From Streptomyces sp. NBS 14/10 (GTDB taxonomy: Bacteria > Actinomycetota > Actinomycetes > Streptomycetales > Streptomycetaceae), in NCBI RefSeq assembly GCF_002224125.1, contig NZ_NCSM01000053.1, positions 5,775 to 14,577 on the forward strand: DNA of 8,803 bases, in the 5' to 3' direction. Below the pieces are notes generated by a model. It had not been told where the DNA came from. It made no database searches and saw only the letters and a list, made by a program, of their open reading frames with translations. Numbering within the stretch: position 1 is the first letter of the stretch; each line of letters begins with the position of its first letter. Below are positions 1 to 6,578 of the stretch, piece by piece. The position numbers and the translations under genes are program-made.

Positions 1-446
1 ACCACCAAGATCCACCTCGCCTGCGACGGCCGCGGGCGTCCCCTGGCCATCCTCGTGACACCGGGCCGACGACACGACAGCATCTGCGCACGCACCCTGC
101 TGGAGCATTCCGGTTCCTCGTCTCGGCCTTGGCCGACCATGCTGCCGATCCGGCCAGATCATCGCGGACAAGGCGTACAGCTCGCGCGGTCTCCGCGCTT
201 ACCTGCGCAAACGCGGCATCGCACCGAGAAGACCGATCAGCAAAGGCACCGTCACAATCGCGGCAGGCGCGGCGGGCGGCCGCCAGTCTTCGACCGCGAG
301 ACCTACCGCCGACGCAACACCATCGAACGCTGCTTCAACCGGCTCAAGGGCTTCCGCGGCATCGCCACCAGATACGAGAAGACCGCCACCTCCTACGAAG
401 CAGCGGTCACACTCGTGTCTTCCTACTCTGGGCAAGATCCGTTTGA
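1..446 (+). pseudogene. IS5-family transposase, 3' remnant with frameshifts
   Basis: This is the C-terminal half of a DDE transposase of the IS5 family, cut at its 5' side by the window edge. Recognisable pieces lie in three frames. Frame 1 opens with TTKIHLACDGRGRPLA. Frame 2, at about 158-220, gives IIADKAYSSRG, which holds the second catalytic Asp. Frame 1 resumes from about 225 with GGRPPVFDRETY and the signature YRRRNTIERCFNRLK, which fits the IS5 Y-x2-R-x3-E-x6-K pattern. The final FLLWARSV and its stop are in frame 3. At least two frameshifts inside the catalytic domain mean no active enzyme can be made. The element's own end is probably just after the stop, near 458, but the partner terminus is outside the window. 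Homology is by family pattern; the decay is seen directly. Confidence 0.88.
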
Positions 447-474
447 AGACGGACCCTGGTGCAGTTCGGTTACA

Positions 475-486
475 GAACGGCCGTTC
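475..486. promoter_or_regulatory. Perfect 12-bp palindrome upstream of lipoprotein gene
   Basis: GAACGGCCGTTC is a perfect palindrome about 100 bases before the lipoprotein start. A further GTTC at 464-467 forms an overlapping inverted pair with the GAAC at 475-478. It lies in the 140-base gap between the IS5 remnant and the lipoprotein gene, the only space available for that gene's promoter. It could be an operator half-site pair or simply part of the old IS end. No convincing -35/-10 pair was found with normal spacing. Confidence 0.3.
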
Positions 487-586
487 CCCGCACCACCGAT
501 CTGTACAAGGATTCCAGGCATCGACACACTGACCTGGATCAGTCGTCATACTCACCTGGTCCATCGGGAATGTACGGGGGGATTCC

Positions 587-1222
587 ATGCGCCGTTCCAT
601 CGCGGCTGCCGCCGCAGTCGTCACGCTCACCGCCGCCCTTGTGGCATGTGGAGGTTCGGACGGGGGCAGCGACAAGGCCGGGCCCACGGGGCCCACGAAG
701 GGCGCCGGCTCCAGCAGCACCGCCCAGCCGGCCGGCGAGCAGTCGCCCGGCGCCACCGCCGGCAGCACGCAGGCGCCGGTCGGCAAGCTCGGTGACACCC
801 TGAAGCTGGTGGGGATGGAAGGCAGCCTGAACGGCACGGGTACGATCGAGGCCGACTTCACGTTGGAGAAGTTCGAGAACCACGCCAAGCCGGCGATCGG
901 CGCACCCGAGCCTGCCGCCGGGAACCGCCTCGTGGCCGCCAAGTTCACCATCGTCGAGACCGGCACCGGCACCTACCAAGACTCCGGGTACGCGGAGGCG
1001 ATGGTCTACGACGCGAACGGGCAGGGATATCAGGGCAAGCCCGGAAGCCCCACCGTCGGCGAGTCCCTTGGCGGCCTCCAACTGAACGTCAAGCCGGGTC
1101 AGCGGGTCTCCGGCTGGATCGTCTTCGAGGTGCCGAAGGACGCGAAAATCACGTCCGTGACGTACCTGATGGAAAAGGTCGGGCCGGACCCCGAGCGCAC
1201 GGGCAAGTGGACCCTCGGCTAG
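587..1222 (+). CDS. Secreted lipoprotein, DUF4352-like
   Basis: A 211-residue predicted lipoprotein anchored to the outer face of the cytoplasmic membrane. Residues 1-20 form a signal peptide (MRRS, then an Ala-rich hydrophobic stretch). The lipobox LVAC follows, with Cys21 as the lipidation site, then GGSDGGSDK. Residues 22-65 are a low-complexity Gly/Ser/Pro/Thr linker. Residues about 66-211 look like a beta-sandwich domain of the DUF4352 type, with the pattern GNRLVAAKFTIVET, then VYDANGQGY, then GQRVSGWIVFEVPKD near the C-terminus. The ATG is preceded by GGGGGGA at 576-582, which fixes the start. The stop TAG at 1220-1222 is part of the CTAG target of the IS5 element just downstream. Its ligand or role is not known; DUF4352 domains are common on actinobacterial surface lipoproteins. 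The lipoprotein call is firm and the domain call is moderate. Confidence 0.88.
   Translation: MRRSIAAAAAVVTLTAALVACGGSDGGSDKAGPTGPTKGAGSSSTAQPAGEQSPGATAGSTQAPVGKLGDTLKLVGMEGSLNGTGTIEADFTLEKFENHAKPAIGAPEPAAGNRLVAAKFTIVETGTGTYQDSGYAEAMVYDANGQGYQGKPGSPTVGESLGGLQLNVKPGQRVSGWIVFEVPKDAKITSVTYLMEKVGPDPERTGKWTLG
1219..1222. repeat. CTAG target-site copy, left flank of IS5-like element
   Basis: CTAG here matches CTAG at 2118-2121 on the other side of the element. CTAG-type targets are known for IS5-family elements; the true duplication may be only the central TA. The site includes the lipoprotein stop codon. Confidence 0.6.
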
Positions 1223-1244
1223 GCGATTTCGCTTGGATCCTCGG
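1223..1244 (+). repeat. Left terminal inverted repeat of IS5-like element
   Basis: Begins GCGATTTCGCTTGGATCC and pairs with the repeat at 2096-2117 (15 of 22 positions). It lies at the 3' end of the transposase gene and is translated by the second transposase frame. Confidence 0.6.
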
Positions 1245-2114
1245 GCGGACCAGAGGAAGATGCCGGCGATGTGGAGTCCGGCCAGGTAGATGGTGGCTGT
1301 CTTCTCGTAGCGGGTGGCGATGCCTCGCCACTGCTTGAGGCGGTTGATGCACCGCTCGACGGTATTGCGCTGCTTGTAGGTCTCGCGATCGAAGGCCGGT
1401 GGTCTGCCGCCTCGGCTGCCGCGTCGCAGTCGGTGGCCGCGTTGGTCCGCCGGAACGGGGATCACGGCCCGGATGCCGCGTCGGCGCAGGTGCTCGCGGA
1501 TCGCGCGGGACGAATACGCCCTGTCCGCCAGGACCACGTCCGGTCTGGTGCGCGGCCGGCCCCGTCGGCGGGGAACACGCAGGCGGGCCATGACCTCGGT
1601 GAAGGCGGGCGCATCGCCTGCCTGTCCGGCGGTGAGGACGAAAGCCAGGGGACGCCCGCGGCCGTCGCAGGCGAGGTGGATCTTGGTGGTCAGTCCGCCG
1701 CGGGACCGTCCGATGGCATGGTCGTCGGGTTCGCCGGCCGGGCCCCTTTTTGCGGGCCCCGGCCGCATGCTGGTGGGCTCGCACGATCGTGGAGTCCACC
1801 GAAACCGCCCAGTCGAGGTCCTCATCGGTGTCGGCCTGGGCCATCAGAGCGGTGAACACCCGCACCCAGGTGCCGTCGACGGCCCACATCCGCAGCCGGT
1901 TGTAGACGCCGCGCCAGTTTCCGTACTTCTCCGGCAGGTGCACCCACTGCGTTCCCGTCTGGAACGTGAAGGCGATCGCGTCGATCACCTCCCGGTGATC
2001 CCTCCAGCGACCGCCCCGCATCGGCGTCCGGTCCGGGAGCAACGGCTGGATCCGTGCCCACTGCGCATCAGTCAACGACACATCAGACCAACGATCCGAT
2101 GATCCAAACCACAC
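1223..2114 (-). CDS. IS5-family transposase, two frames (orfA/orfB)
   Basis: DDE transposase that would cut and join the element's ends. Reading from 2114, the first frame has the N-terminal DUF4096-type region (LTDAQWARIQPLLPDRTP) and the first catalytic Asp, D107, in WAVSVDSTIVRAHQH. The second frame continues from GRSRGGLTTKIHLACDGRG with the second Asp in DVVLADRAYSSR and the signature YKQRNTVERCINRLK (Y-x2-R-x3-E-x6-K). The switch falls around GCAAAAAGGGGCCC (A5 at 1751-1747, G4 at 1746-1743, read on the - strand). Joining the frames needs a +1 shift, so this could be programmed frameshifting, known in the IS427 group, or a one-base insertion. Neither frame meets a stop inside the element: the second runs about 230 codons on into the antisense of the lipoprotein gene. 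Activity is therefore uncertain. The upstream start is the ATG at 2114, within the terminal repeat region. Confidence 0.82.
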
Positions 2115-2117
2115 GCC
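2096..2117 (-). repeat. Right terminal inverted repeat of IS5-like element
   Basis: Its complement begins GGCGTGTGGTTTGGATCATC and pairs with 1223-1244. The ATG at 2114 of the transposase and a + strand ATG at 2099, in frame with the AraC remnant, both lie here. Confidence 0.6.
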
Positions 2118-2121
2118 CTAG
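2118..2121. repeat. CTAG target-site copy, right flank of IS5-like element
   Basis: Second CTAG bounding the element, matching 1219-1222. Joining the flanks through one CTAG restores a continuous sequence in which the lipoprotein stop codon is unchanged. Confidence 0.6.
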
Positions 2122-2488
2122 GGGAGTTACAGGTGTCCGCCCTGTCCTTCCCGCATCTGGAGATCGCGCGGACAGCGAAGATAATCCGGCAGTCCGAGAG
2201 CAGCACCTTGCCGACCCGGTCCTGACTCCCCAGACGATCGCGTACGCCCACCACATCTCCCTGGGCCACCTCCAGCAACTGCTCGCCGAGGACGAGACGT
2301 CGCCAGGAGCCTGGATACGCCGCCGCCTGGAACGCTGCCGCCATGACCTGGCCAACCCCCGTCTGAACGCCCACCCCATCCGGGCCATCGCCGAACGCTG
2401 GGGCTTCACCAACCCGACCCACTTCAGCCGCCTGTTCCGCGCCACCTACGGGATCGGGCAACCGACGGAATTCGTTGACCAGCCGTAA
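2122..2488 (+). pseudogene. AraC-family regulator, C-terminal HTH remnant
   Basis: The last ~85 codons encode a typical AraC/XylS double helix-turn-helix: LTPQTIAYAHHISLGHLQQL for the first HTH, then RAIAERWGFTNPTHFSRLFR and ATYGIGQPTEF for the second. AraC-type regulators usually have about 300 residues with an N-terminal sensing domain, and that domain is missing. Upstream codons (GVTGVRPVLPASGDRADSED) do not look like a family N-terminus, and no start codon in this frame lies between the IS end and the HTH. The only in-frame ATGs (2054 and 2099) are inside the IS5 element, so any product would be a chimera. The missing 5' part is not seen on the far side of the IS, where the lipoprotein gene stands instead. 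So the truncation probably came from an older deletion rather than from this insertion. It ends at TAA 2486-2488. Confidence 0.75.
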
Positions 2489-2791
2489 CGTGGCTTCCGC
2501 CGGGTTGCATTCCCGCGCAGGAGTGCCCACGTTCCCGCCCCTGACCGTCGGCGCTGACGCGAACGCACGCATCACCGACGGGGCCCGCCGAACCGACTGT
2601 GTTTCGTCACCTGGGGCGGCCCATTTCGTCGGTAGCCCCAGGTTGCCGGCCTCCCACGATCCTATGTGTCACACCTCAGTGGCAGACTGGCGGCACAACG
2701 AAGCTCCGGCAGGGCAGGGCGATGCGGCAGGGTCACCCGTCGAGCGCCACTACTCAGGGGCGACTGGTGCCACGGGGGGAGATGCGCGGCT
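2489..2791. other. Intergenic region before the DUF4241 gene
   Basis: No gene is supported here. It holds the 41-base motif at 2594-2634 and, after it, a possible -10-like TATGTG at 2663. Short ORFs in this stretch have atypical composition for the organism and no recognisable sequence. The G-rich run at 2775-2781 is the likely ribosome binding site of the next gene. Confidence 0.5.
2594..2634. promoter_or_regulatory. 41-bp upstream motif, copy 1
   Basis: The core GACTGTGTTTCGTCACC, eight variable bases, then CCCATTTCGTCGGTA recurs at 7985-8025 with only one change inside the two conserved blocks. Each copy contains two direct TTTCGTC units whose starts are 22 bases apart (2602 and 2624 here), about two helical turns. 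It lies about 160 bases before the DUF4241 gene. The arrangement resembles a two-site operator or activator box; no regulator is identified. Confidence 0.55.
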
Positions 2792-3997
2792 GTGATCTTC
2801 GACAGTCTTGATGTGTCGTACGGCAACATGTGGGGTTCCCATCAGGGAATGACCCATCCGGACCCGATGTCGCGCACGGTCGCGGCACGCAGACATGCTG
2901 CCGGGATGGAGTACGCGGTTCTGCTGTCCGCGCGGGAGCGACCGCTGGCACTGGTCGAATACTGGCCGCGCCGGATGTGGCGCGTGTATCTGTTCGACGA
3001 CAGGTCCTGGCGCATGCAGATGATCGACCTCAAGCCGCACAGCACGGGGATGTTGTTGGCTCACCGGAACACCCGATGGCAGTTTTCCAACGAGCAGGAG
3101 CACTCGTCCTGGAAGTGGGATGTTCAGGAGACCACGACCGTCTCGGCCGACGGGCAGGTCGAGGTGAGGTCCGAGTTCGCCGGGCCGAGGGGAGCGTCGA
3201 CGGAGCCACAGCATGCTCGAACATCCGGCCCGTCGAGCGTCCCCATGCGGCGGTTCCCGGCGCCCGTCGAAAGCTTCCTCTGCCCCGTACCGGAATTCGG
3301 CGACTGGCAGGTGTTCGCGCCGTTCCTCGCCCAGCAGGGCCACGAGCCCGCCACGACCGTAGTCCTGAGCGACGTGTCGGTGGACGAAGGATCAGGACCG
3401 CTGCGCGCCACCGGAATCGAGCAACTGTTCAGTCCGGGCGCGTGCGACACTCCGGATGGGCCGGCCGTCGTCGAACCCGTTGACGCCGGCCTGCTGCGGA
3501 TCACGTCAGGGCAGCTGGCGGTCTCCGACCCCGGCTGGATCGGAGAGACCCCGCGGACCGTCGCTGTGCCACCGGGCGAGTTCCCGGTCACGCTGTCGCT
3601 TTTGCGCACGACACGCGGGGCCGGTGTCGCCGCGGCCAGGGTGACGTTCCTGGACATCCCGCCCCGCGAGTGGGAAATGGCCCTCAGGCCCGACGAGGAC
3701 CTGGGGCTGCTCGGCGAGGGCCAGTTCTACGGGGTTGGCGTGGATACCGGCACAGCGGCTTTCATGGATGCGACTCGGACGGTGATCGAAGACCAGCTGG
3801 ACGAGGACCTGTTCATACCCCTCGACAGCCATTTCACCGTCGAACTGCCCAGCACGGAGCCCGAGCCGAACCTCATCGCCTTCCGTGCCGGCCGGGGCGA
3901 CGGGGCCTACCCCGTCTGGGTCGGCCGCACCGATGACGGGCAGGTTGGTTGCGTCGTCGTCGACTTCCAGCTCCATTCCGCTGACGGGGGAGAGTAA
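2792..3997 (+). CDS. DUF4241 domain protein with unrecognised N-terminal region
   Basis: A predicted cytoplasmic protein of about 401 residues. Its C-terminal half matches the DUF4241 pattern as I know it. From about residue 238 there is SGQLAVSDPGW, then VPPGEFPVTLSL, VAAARVTFLDIPPREWEMA, YGVGVDTGTAAFMD, and the closing GDGAYPVWVGRTDDGQVG with VVVDFQL. DUF4241 has no established function. Residues about 39-110 (from MEYAVLLSARE) are rich in Trp and Arg (EYWPRRMWRVYLFDDRSW) and I do not recognise them; a linker of about 90 residues follows. No signal peptide or membrane segment is seen. The start is uncertain. GTG 2792 has GGGGGGAG (2774-2781) ten bases upstream and is chosen here. ATGs at 2849, 2867 and 2906 are alternatives, and 2906 begins the first region that looks conserved. 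It has its own upstream motif, so it is probably transcribed alone. Confidence 0.8.
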   Translation: MIFDSLDVSYGNMWGSHQGMTHPDPMSRTVAARRHAAGMEYAVLLSARERPLALVEYWPRRMWRVYLFDDRSWRMQMIDLKPHSTGMLLAHRNTRWQFSNEQEHSSWKWDVQETTTVSADGQVEVRSEFAGPRGASTEPQHARTSGPSSVPMRRFPAPVESFLCPVPEFGDWQVFAPFLAQQGHEPATTVVLSDVSVDEGSGPLRATGIEQLFSPGACDTPDGPAVVEPVDAGLLRITSGQLAVSDPGWIGETPRTVAVPPGEFPVTLSLLRTTRGAGVAAARVTFLDIPPREWEMALRPDEDLGLLGEGQFYGVGVDTGTAAFMDATRTVIEDQLDEDLFIPLDSHFTVELPSTEPEPNLIAFRAGRGDGAYPVWVGRTDDGQVGCVVVDFQLHSADGGE

Positions 3998-4061
3998 GGA
4001 GCCGCCGGCCATCGGCGCGAGGCCGCACTGCCCTGGACTTGGACCGCAGCGAACCTCCAGA

Positions 4062-4283
4062 GTGCACACGGCGATTGAGAAGCTCGACAACTCGATCACC
4101 GACTTCGGCCTGGTGGACGCCTTCCTGAGGGACGTCAAGGGAGCTCGCCAGCGGTACTACGCGTCGATGCACATGGGCGATAGGGCCACCGACGCAATGC
4201 GCTGGCATGGTGGGCCAGCAATGATGGGGCTATTCGAATCTCCCCGCCTGCTGCTCAGCCGTGGGGCAAACCTGCTCTGTTGA
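4062..4283 (+). pseudogene. Short ORF truncated by IS21 element
   Basis: GTG 4062 opens a 73-codon frame, VHTAIEKLDNSITDFGLV followed by DAFLRDVKGARQRYYASMHM and DAMRWHGGPAMMGLFESP. The charge pattern and G/C third positions look like real protein, but I do not recognise the family. The last codons read CTG CTC TGT TGA, and TGTTGA is the likely left tip of the IS21 element, so the stop is supplied by the insertion and the gene is probably truncated at its 3' end. No good ribosome binding site precedes the GTG, so the 5' end may also be damaged or in another frame. It starts 64 bases after the DUF4241 stop and could once have been its operon partner. It could instead be a non-coding remnant. 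Confidence 0.4.
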
Positions 4284-4292
4284 TCTCCCCAC

Positions 4293-4331
4293 CCTTCGTG
4301 TGACCTTGTTCGGTCCTTTCGCGTGATGTTG
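4293..4331 (+). repeat. Repeated terminal motif in IS21 left end
   Basis: CCTTCGTGTGACCTTG (4293-4308) and CTTTCGCGTGATGTTG (4316-4331) match at 12 of 16 bases and start 23 bases apart. IS21-family elements are known for multiple internal terminal repeats that bind IstA. This supports placing the left end just upstream. Confidence 0.5.
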
Positions 4332-4411
4332 CCCGACGTGTCGAATGGGCCTGGGTGTGTCGTGGAGAGCCTGCGTGAGCTACGAGTTCGGCCTGGTCGG
4401 GGGGGGGCTGA

Positions 4412-5772
4412 ATGCTCACGTGGGAGGAAGACGTGGACGCTCACGCTCTGCGTCGCCAGGGATGGACGATCTCGGCGATCGCACGACACCTGGGCCGAGA
4501 TCGCAAGACGATCCGCGCTTATCTGAACGGTGAGCGGGTCCCCGGTCAGCGACGCCAGGCGCCGGATGCGTTCGTGCCGTTCCTGCCGTATTGCCGGCAG
4601 CGGCTCGCGGACGATCCCCACTTGTGGGCCTCGACGTTGTTCGACGAGGTGACCGCGCTCGGCTATCAGGGTGCGTACTCGACGTTCACGCGGGCGCTTC
4701 GCCGCTATCAGGTCCGTCCGCACTGCGAGCCCTGCCACGCCTCCACTGGCCGCAACGTCGCGGTGATCGCGCACCCTCCGGGTGAGGAGATCCAGTTCGA
4801 CTGGCTGGAACTGCCGGACGCGCCGGAGGGGTGGGGAGTGGGTGAGCATGCCCATCTCCTGGTCGGGGCGCTCGCGCACTCGGGCCGGTGGCGGGCGGTG
4901 CTGTCTGAGTCGGAGGACTTCCCGCACCTGGTCCAGGCCCTGGACGAGGTGATGCGCAAGCTCGGCGGGACGACCCGGCGGTGGCGGTTCGACCGGATGG
5001 CGACGGTCTGTTACCCCTCCAGCGGGCAGATGACCGCAGCGTTCGCCGCGGTCGCGAAGTACTACGGGGCCGGGGTGGACATCTGCCCGCCCCGCCGCGG
5101 TAACCGCAAAGGCGTGGTGGAGAAGGTCAACCACTCTGCCGCGCAACGCTGGTGGCGCACGGTCCCCGACGGGCTGACCGTCGTCCAGGCCCAGTCCGGC
5201 GTCGACAAGCTCGCCGTCCGGATGGACGACCGGCGCCGCCGCATCGACGGCGTGGTGACCACCGTCGGTGAACTCGCCGCAGCCGAACCTATGTTGGACA
5301 TCCCAGTGCGGCCTTTCCCGGCCGAGCTGGAGGTCGAGCGGACGGTCAGCCCGCAGAGCCTGGTGCAGTTCGACGGCAACTTCTACTCCGTTCCGCCGGG
5401 GCTGCCCGGGGTCCAGGTCAAGGTGCTGCACCGCTTGGGCGAGGACGACCTGCGGATCGCGACGGCGGGCCGGGCAGTGATCGCTCAGCACCGCCGGCCC
5501 CGCGCGGTGCCGGGCAGACCGTCCGCGACGACGGCCACGTCATCGCGCTGGAGCGGGCGGTGCTGGCGTCGTTCTCCGACCGGGCCCCATGCAAGAACAA
5601 GGTCCGCAAGCCGCCTTCGGCAGCCGCGCTCGCGGAAGCCGAGCGTCTGCGCGGGCAGACAGCGGCTGGCAGTCCGGCCGAACGGGTCGTGATCGACCTG
5701 TCCCACTATGCCGCCGTGGCCGACCGGCTGCGGAGTGTTCCCCCACCGACGAAGGAGGAGAACCCGGAGTGA
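4412..5772 (+). pseudogene. istA: IstA transposase, IS21 family, single frameshift
   Basis: DDE transposase of IS21, which works with the IstB ATPase. The N-terminal HTH is at residues about 18-38 (ISAIARHLGRDRKTIRAYL). The catalytic core reads GEEIQFDW (D130), WRFDRMATVC (D194) and GNRKGVVEKVN (E237), with the last two 43 residues apart as expected. The C-terminal beta domain (FDGNFYSVPPGLPG) follows. After QHRR, at about 5491-5511, the open frame moves. The family-like tail GQTVRDDGHVIALERAVLAS and YAAVADRLRS lies in another frame, ending at TGA 5770-5772. Restoring one G near 5497 (CCGGCCCC to CCGGGCCCC) would give one frame. As it stands, the original frame runs on to 5692 with an unrelated tail. 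The catalytic core is intact, so partial activity cannot be excluded; a sequencing error would also explain it. ATG 4412 follows a run of nine Gs. Confidence 0.85.
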
Positions 5773-6578
5773 GTACATCGCCCATGCAGATGAGCGAAGC
5801 ACGCCGCTTCCAGCAGCTGCGAGGCCACCTGTCCTACCTCAAACTGAACGACGCTGCCGAGGCGTTGAACCGGGTCCTGGACCAGGCTCGCGCCGAACGG
5901 ATGTCGCTGACCGCGGCCCTGGAGCGGCTGCTGGAGATCGAGGTCGAGGCCACCGAAGCCCGCAGGCTTGCCGCCCGGCTCCGTTTCGCCTGCCTGCCCG
6001 AACCGTGGACCCTCAACGACTTCGACTTCGCCGCCCAGCCGGGCGTCGATGAGAAACTCATCCGTGACCTGGCCACCTTGCGCTTCCTCGACGACGCCTC
6101 GAACGTGCTGTTCGTCGGCCCGCCGGGCGTCGGCAAGACTATGCTCTCGGTCGCCCTGGCCCGGGCCGCGGTCGAGGCCGGCCACCGCGTCTACTTCACC
6201 ACCGCCGCCGAGCTGGCCGCCAAGTGCCACAAGGCCGCCCTCGAAGGCCGCTGGAAGACCTGCATGAACTTCTTCGCCGGACCGAAACTCCTGGTCATCG
6301 ACGAGCTGGGCTACCTCCCTCTGCCCGAAGACGGGGCATCCGCCTTGTTCCAGGTGATCAACCAGAGGTATCTGAAATCCTCGACGATCTTGACGACGAA
6401 CGTCGGGATCGCTGATTGGGCCGGCGCCTTCGGCGACGCCACGGTCGCCGCCGCGATGCTCGACCGGCTCCTGCACCGGGCCGCAGTCGCTGGCATCGAC
6501 GGCCCCTCCTACCGGCTCCGCGGCCACCAGAACCAGGCCGAGGCCCTCCGAGCCGGGGTGAACGCCCGTGTCTCCTGA
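5769..6578 (+). CDS. istB: IstB, IS21 helper AAA+ ATPase
   Basis: A 269-residue ATPase of the DnaC/IstB family that assembles on DNA, selects the target and stimulates IstA. The family is usually 240-270 residues, so it is full length. It has a helical N-terminal region (FQQLRGHLSYLKLNDAAEAL), Walker A GPPGVGKT at 117-124, Walker B LLVIDELG at 174-181, and the sensor region TILTTNVG near 207-213. The stretch FGDATVAAAMLDRLLHRA is characteristic of the C-terminal part. GTG 5769 is chosen because AAGGAGGAG at 5752-5760 lies eight bases upstream. The start overlaps the istA stop as GTGA, which implies translational coupling. An ATG at 5784 is a weaker option. No inactivating change is visible. 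Confidence 0.93.
   Translation: MSTSPMQMSEARRFQQLRGHLSYLKLNDAAEALNRVLDQARAERMSLTAALERLLEIEVEATEARRLAARLRFACLPEPWTLNDFDFAAQPGVDEKLIRDLATLRFLDDASNVLFVGPPGVGKTMLSVALARAAVEAGHRVYFTTAAELAAKCHKAALEGRWKTCMNFFAGPKLLVIDELGYLPLPEDGASALFQVINQRYLKSSTILTTNVGIADWAGAFGDATVAAAMLDRLLHRAAVAGIDGPSYRLRGHQNQAEALRAGVNARVS

Larger units (their letters stand above)
1223..2117 (-). mobile_element. IS5-family insertion sequence (IS427-like), about 895 bp
   Basis: The element carries one transposase in two frames on the - strand. Its ends form imperfect inverted repeats. The 22 bases inward from 1223 and the complement of 2096-2117 match at 15 positions, including an unbroken run TTGGATC followed after one mismatch by TCGG. 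CTAG lies on both sides. Length and a split transposase fit the IS427 group of IS5. It differs in sequence and terminal residues from the remnant at 1-446, so the two are separate insertions of related elements rather than copies of one. The boundaries were read by eye and could move by one or two bases. Confidence 0.8.

Noticed and set aside
539..1222. Extension of the IS5 transposase frame as a real protein domain
   Set aside because: It is antisense to a convincing lipoprotein gene with lipobox, ribosome binding site and DUF4352-like domain, and is open only through codon bias.
1..2121. Composite transposon carrying the lipoprotein
   Set aside because: The flanking IS5 sequences are different elements, one is decayed, and each has its own boundaries; there is no sign of joint mobility.
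2666..2791. Earlier ATG (2666) for the DUF4241 gene
   Set aside because: No ribosome binding site, Arg/Cys-rich untypical residues, and it overlaps the likely promoter area after the 41-base motif.
4157..5491. A 444-codon open frame on the - strand antisense to istA
   Set aside because: High-GC codon bias leaves the complementary frame free of stops. The product is Arg/His/Pro-rich without family motifs, while the + strand shows a clear IstA.
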